Source of the DNA: Veillonella sp. KGMB01456
Lineage (GTDB): Bacteria > Bacillota > Negativicutes > Veillonellales > Veillonellaceae
Direction of reading: 5' to 3'
Assembly (NCBI RefSeq): GCF_023051165.1
Contig: NZ_JALKIG010000010.1
Coordinates: forward strand, 1-64,000
DNA length: 64,000 nt
Position numbers and translations under genes: made by a program. Shown piece after piece: positions 62,361 to 64,000 of the stretch (positions within the stretch are counted from its first letter, which is position 1; each line of letters starts with the position of its first letter). Below the pieces are notes generated by a model. The model did not search any database, was not told where the DNA came from, and was given only the letters and a program-made list of their open reading frames with translations.

Positions 62361-62731
62361 GCGGATTCTTCGGCCTCTAATTCATCCTTTTCGTCGTCGG
62401 TAAGTTCTTCGGGGAACATTCCATAATATGCTTGTTTACCGGCTACACCGCTTGCAATTAAGGCCTTTTGGACAGGGGCAATCAATTCGCCAATAGATAA
62501 GTCTTTACTGTCCATCAATTCTTGAATCTTGTTAATATAAAATTGTGGTTTGCGACGCCCTTCATGACGGAGGCCGATTTCATAGGCGATAAATAAATCA
62601 TCTAAAAAGAACCCCTCAATAAATAGGCGTTGAATTGGTCGCCCGATGGCCTTTTCAAATTCAGCTAATCGCATAATGTTAAAATACAGTTCTTCACCTT
62701 CGCCGAACCAATCGCATTTGATTTTTTTCAT
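62351..62731 (-). CDS. Tail assembly chaperone (lambda G equivalent)
   Basis: 126 residues, acidic C-terminus (ELTDDEKDELEAEESAKN). MRLAEFEKAIGRPIQRLF and GLRHEGRRKPQFYINKIQELMD lie in the helical core. It sits between the major tail protein and the extension gene, the conserved place for the shorter chaperone form. Confidence 0.75.
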   Translation of the reverse strand: MKKIKCDWFGEGEELYFNIMRLAEFEKAIGRPIQRLFIEGFFLDDLFIAYEIGLRHEGRRKPQFYINKIQELMDSKDLSIGELIAPVQKALIASGVAGKQAYYGMFPEELTDDEKDELEAEESAKN

Positions 62732-62791
62732 ACTTAAAACCTCCTAAAAAAGAGGCTGACCGACATTATAGCCGGTCAGCATTATACACAT

Positions 62792-63319
62792 TTACGGTTT
62801 TTTGAGTTCAGACAAAGGACCCACGCCGTTAAGCGTGCCCTTGTAGGTTGCCACGTCGTCATGTGGCGCACCGATAGACAATTCTGTACAAGACGCCCAA
62901 CCGGTATAGTAGGATTTGTTAGGGTATTCAAATTTGATGTGTACCCGTTGCCCCGCACGCCAAGCCTCGTCAAGCGCTTCCAACCCTTCGTCATTTACCA
63001 TGAGCAAGGTCTCAAGGTCAATGCTCCATTCTTTGAGCCCCGGTAACGTGCTCTTCCAGCCGTCATCACCCTTATGAGATGCGTCAATGCTGTCAGATTT
63101 ACGGCTTAAGTCGCCACTGCGCTGCCCCCCTAACAAGGTCCATTCAGCGCCGGTTGTTTCGTCGGTGCCGGTATTAATGTAAATTAAATAATTCTTCCCA
63201 AGCGTAGCCATTACGGCTTCTGTTGCCGGTGCTAACGCTTTTTTCTTTCCAGTTGTCATAGTTCTCATTACTCCTTTCGGTTCTGTTTCCGTGGTAGTAG
63301 TTAGTTTCGTTTCAGCCAT
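62792..63319 (-). CDS. Phage major tail protein
   Basis: 175 residues. KNYLIYINTGTDETTGAEWTLLGGQRSGDLSRKSDSIDASHKGDDGWKSTLPGLKEWSIDLETLL matches the TP901-1-type major tail protein, which stacks as rings to form the tail tube. Its start overlaps the previous gene by 8 nt. Confidence 0.88.
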   Translation of the reverse strand: MAETKLTTTTETEPKGVMRTMTTGKKKALAPATEAVMATLGKNYLIYINTGTDETTGAEWTLLGGQRSGDLSRKSDSIDASHKGDDGWKSTLPGLKEWSIDLETLLMVNDEGLEALDEAWRAGQRVHIKFEYPNKSYYTGWASCTELSIGAPHDDVATYKGTLNGVGPLSELKKP

Positions 63320-63758
63320 TACTTACCTCCCTATGTTTATAAATCCGCAAATTGAGCTTAGTTTCTGACCCAAACAAAGGCCATAAACTTTCCGTTGCCC
63401 CTGCGGTAGTTCCTACTTCAATCGTTAATAATTGGACGTTATCAGCGATAAACAAGCCTTCACCCTGTAACGCCCACAATTCCTCATTAATCGCTTGAAT
63501 CGCATCAAAAAAGCGACGTTCTAATTCGGCGAGTTTCGCATAACCGCTATCCAAATCGGGATTATCATCCCTCACCCATAAGGCAACCGCCATCTTGATA
63601 TAGTCCTCATCCTCACTATCACGATACAAATCAAAGACTTGGCTAGATTCTGATAAATTCAAGGTTGTAGGATGTCTAAAACCATACACGATATTAACAT
63701 CATCGCAACGATTCGCGAGTTCGTCGCCGATGTAATGTAGCCCTTCGTAAAATAACAT
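63312..63758 (-). CDS. Tail terminator / minor tail protein (DUF3168-like)
   Basis: 148 residues. YEGLHYIGDELANRCDDVNIVYGFRHPTTLNLSESSQVFDLYRDSE is followed by mixed strands, and the gene stands just before the major tail protein, the usual place of the tail terminator. Similarity is by pattern and order. Confidence 0.6.
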   Translation of the reverse strand: MLFYEGLHYIGDELANRCDDVNIVYGFRHPTTLNLSESSQVFDLYRDSEDEDYIKMAVALWVRDDNPDLDSGYAKLAELERRFFDAIQAINEELWALQGEGLFIADNVQLLTIEVGTTAGATESLWPLFGSETKLNLRIYKHREVSNG

Positions 63759-63762
63759 TACC

Positions 63763-64000
63763 CTACCCCCTGTATAATTCCACTGACCTATAGCCGTTCT
63801 TGCCCGCCTTATTGCCTGTTAGGTCAGCCGGTGTGATACGATTCTCTAATTCCTTGATTCTAGCCTCATAAAACTTCAATTTCTGCCCGAAATAGTCAAG
63901 TGTGCCGGTTTTCTGCGTTGAGTTGCCCCACACGGGAGCATTAGCCCCGTATGACTTTTTGACACACACCTCACGCATAGCGTACGCCGTGATGAGTTCC
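63763..64000 (-). CDS. Phage protein of the head-tail connector region, partial
   Basis: The frame is open through the right edge, so the start is outside the window. An internal ATG at 63978 is probably not the start, since ELITAYAM precedes it in frame. The visible part has a helical C-terminal segment (FYEARIKELENRITPADL). The position suggests a connector or head-completion protein; family not recognised. Confidence 0.5.
   Translation of the reverse strand, partial: ELITAYAMREVCVKKSYGANAPVWGNSTQKTGTLDYFGQKLKFYEARIKELENRITPADLTGNKAGKNGYRSVELYRG

Overview
The window looks like a chromosomal segment of a diderm Firmicute (Negativicutes, most likely Veillonellaceae; the genus is an inference). 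Supporting signs are a trimeric autotransporter ending in an outer-membrane anchor followed by an SLH domain, a PTP-like phytase of the Selenomonas/Megasphaera type, the long fused PurL, and generally Firmicute-type ribosome binding sites and promoters. No taxonomic search was possible.

Layout. 1-3.5 kb is an accessory island: a frameshifted, 5'-truncated autotransporter, a GC-rich HNH nuclease gene and a complete insertion sequence with perfect 22-bp ends. 3.5-8.7 kb is core: rplM-rpsI, trmL-ylbF-murB, moaC, a UPF0173 hydrolase and an XRE regulator. 8.8-23 kb is a purine locus: purE-C-F-M-N-H-D on the minus strand and purL on the plus strand, flanking a LysR gene, xpt and two YbjN-like paralogues. 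One paralogue is interrupted by an expanded pentanucleotide repeat. The purE and purL promoters carry the same ACTAATAAG motif at the -35 element. 23-35 kb holds an A-type flavoprotein, yjdM, a nitroreductase, rbsKDACB, an Lrp-aminotransferase pair and a siroheme reductase. 34.6-46.7 kb holds a FloA/NfeD operon, a NUDIX hydrolase, tadA overlapping tRNA-Ser(CGA), a secreted Met/Gln/Pro repeat protein, a phytase, ridA, ogt, a large secreted protein of unknown function and pncB.

From about 47 kb to the right edge is the late region of a siphovirus-like prophage, read leftwards: connector, tail terminator, major tail protein, the tail chaperone pair with a -1 slippery site and hairpin, tape measure, DUF2460/BR0599/NlpC/J-like tail-tip proteins, fibre genes (one with an in-frame stop), holin-like proteins, amidase and a possible spanin-like protein. 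Structural genes are packed with 1-20 nt overlaps.

Two compact systems sit inside the prophage lysis end. One is an Abi_2 (AbiD/F-type) HEPN protein preceded by its own promoter and a short structured RNA ending in a strong terminator just upstream of the start codon. The other is a candidate type I toxin-antitoxin locus: a 27-residue hydrophobic peptide with a near-consensus promoter and Shine-Dalgarno, fully overlapped by a convergent antisense RNA with its own promoter and intrinsic terminator. These two loci are the best candidates for an underdescribed system here.
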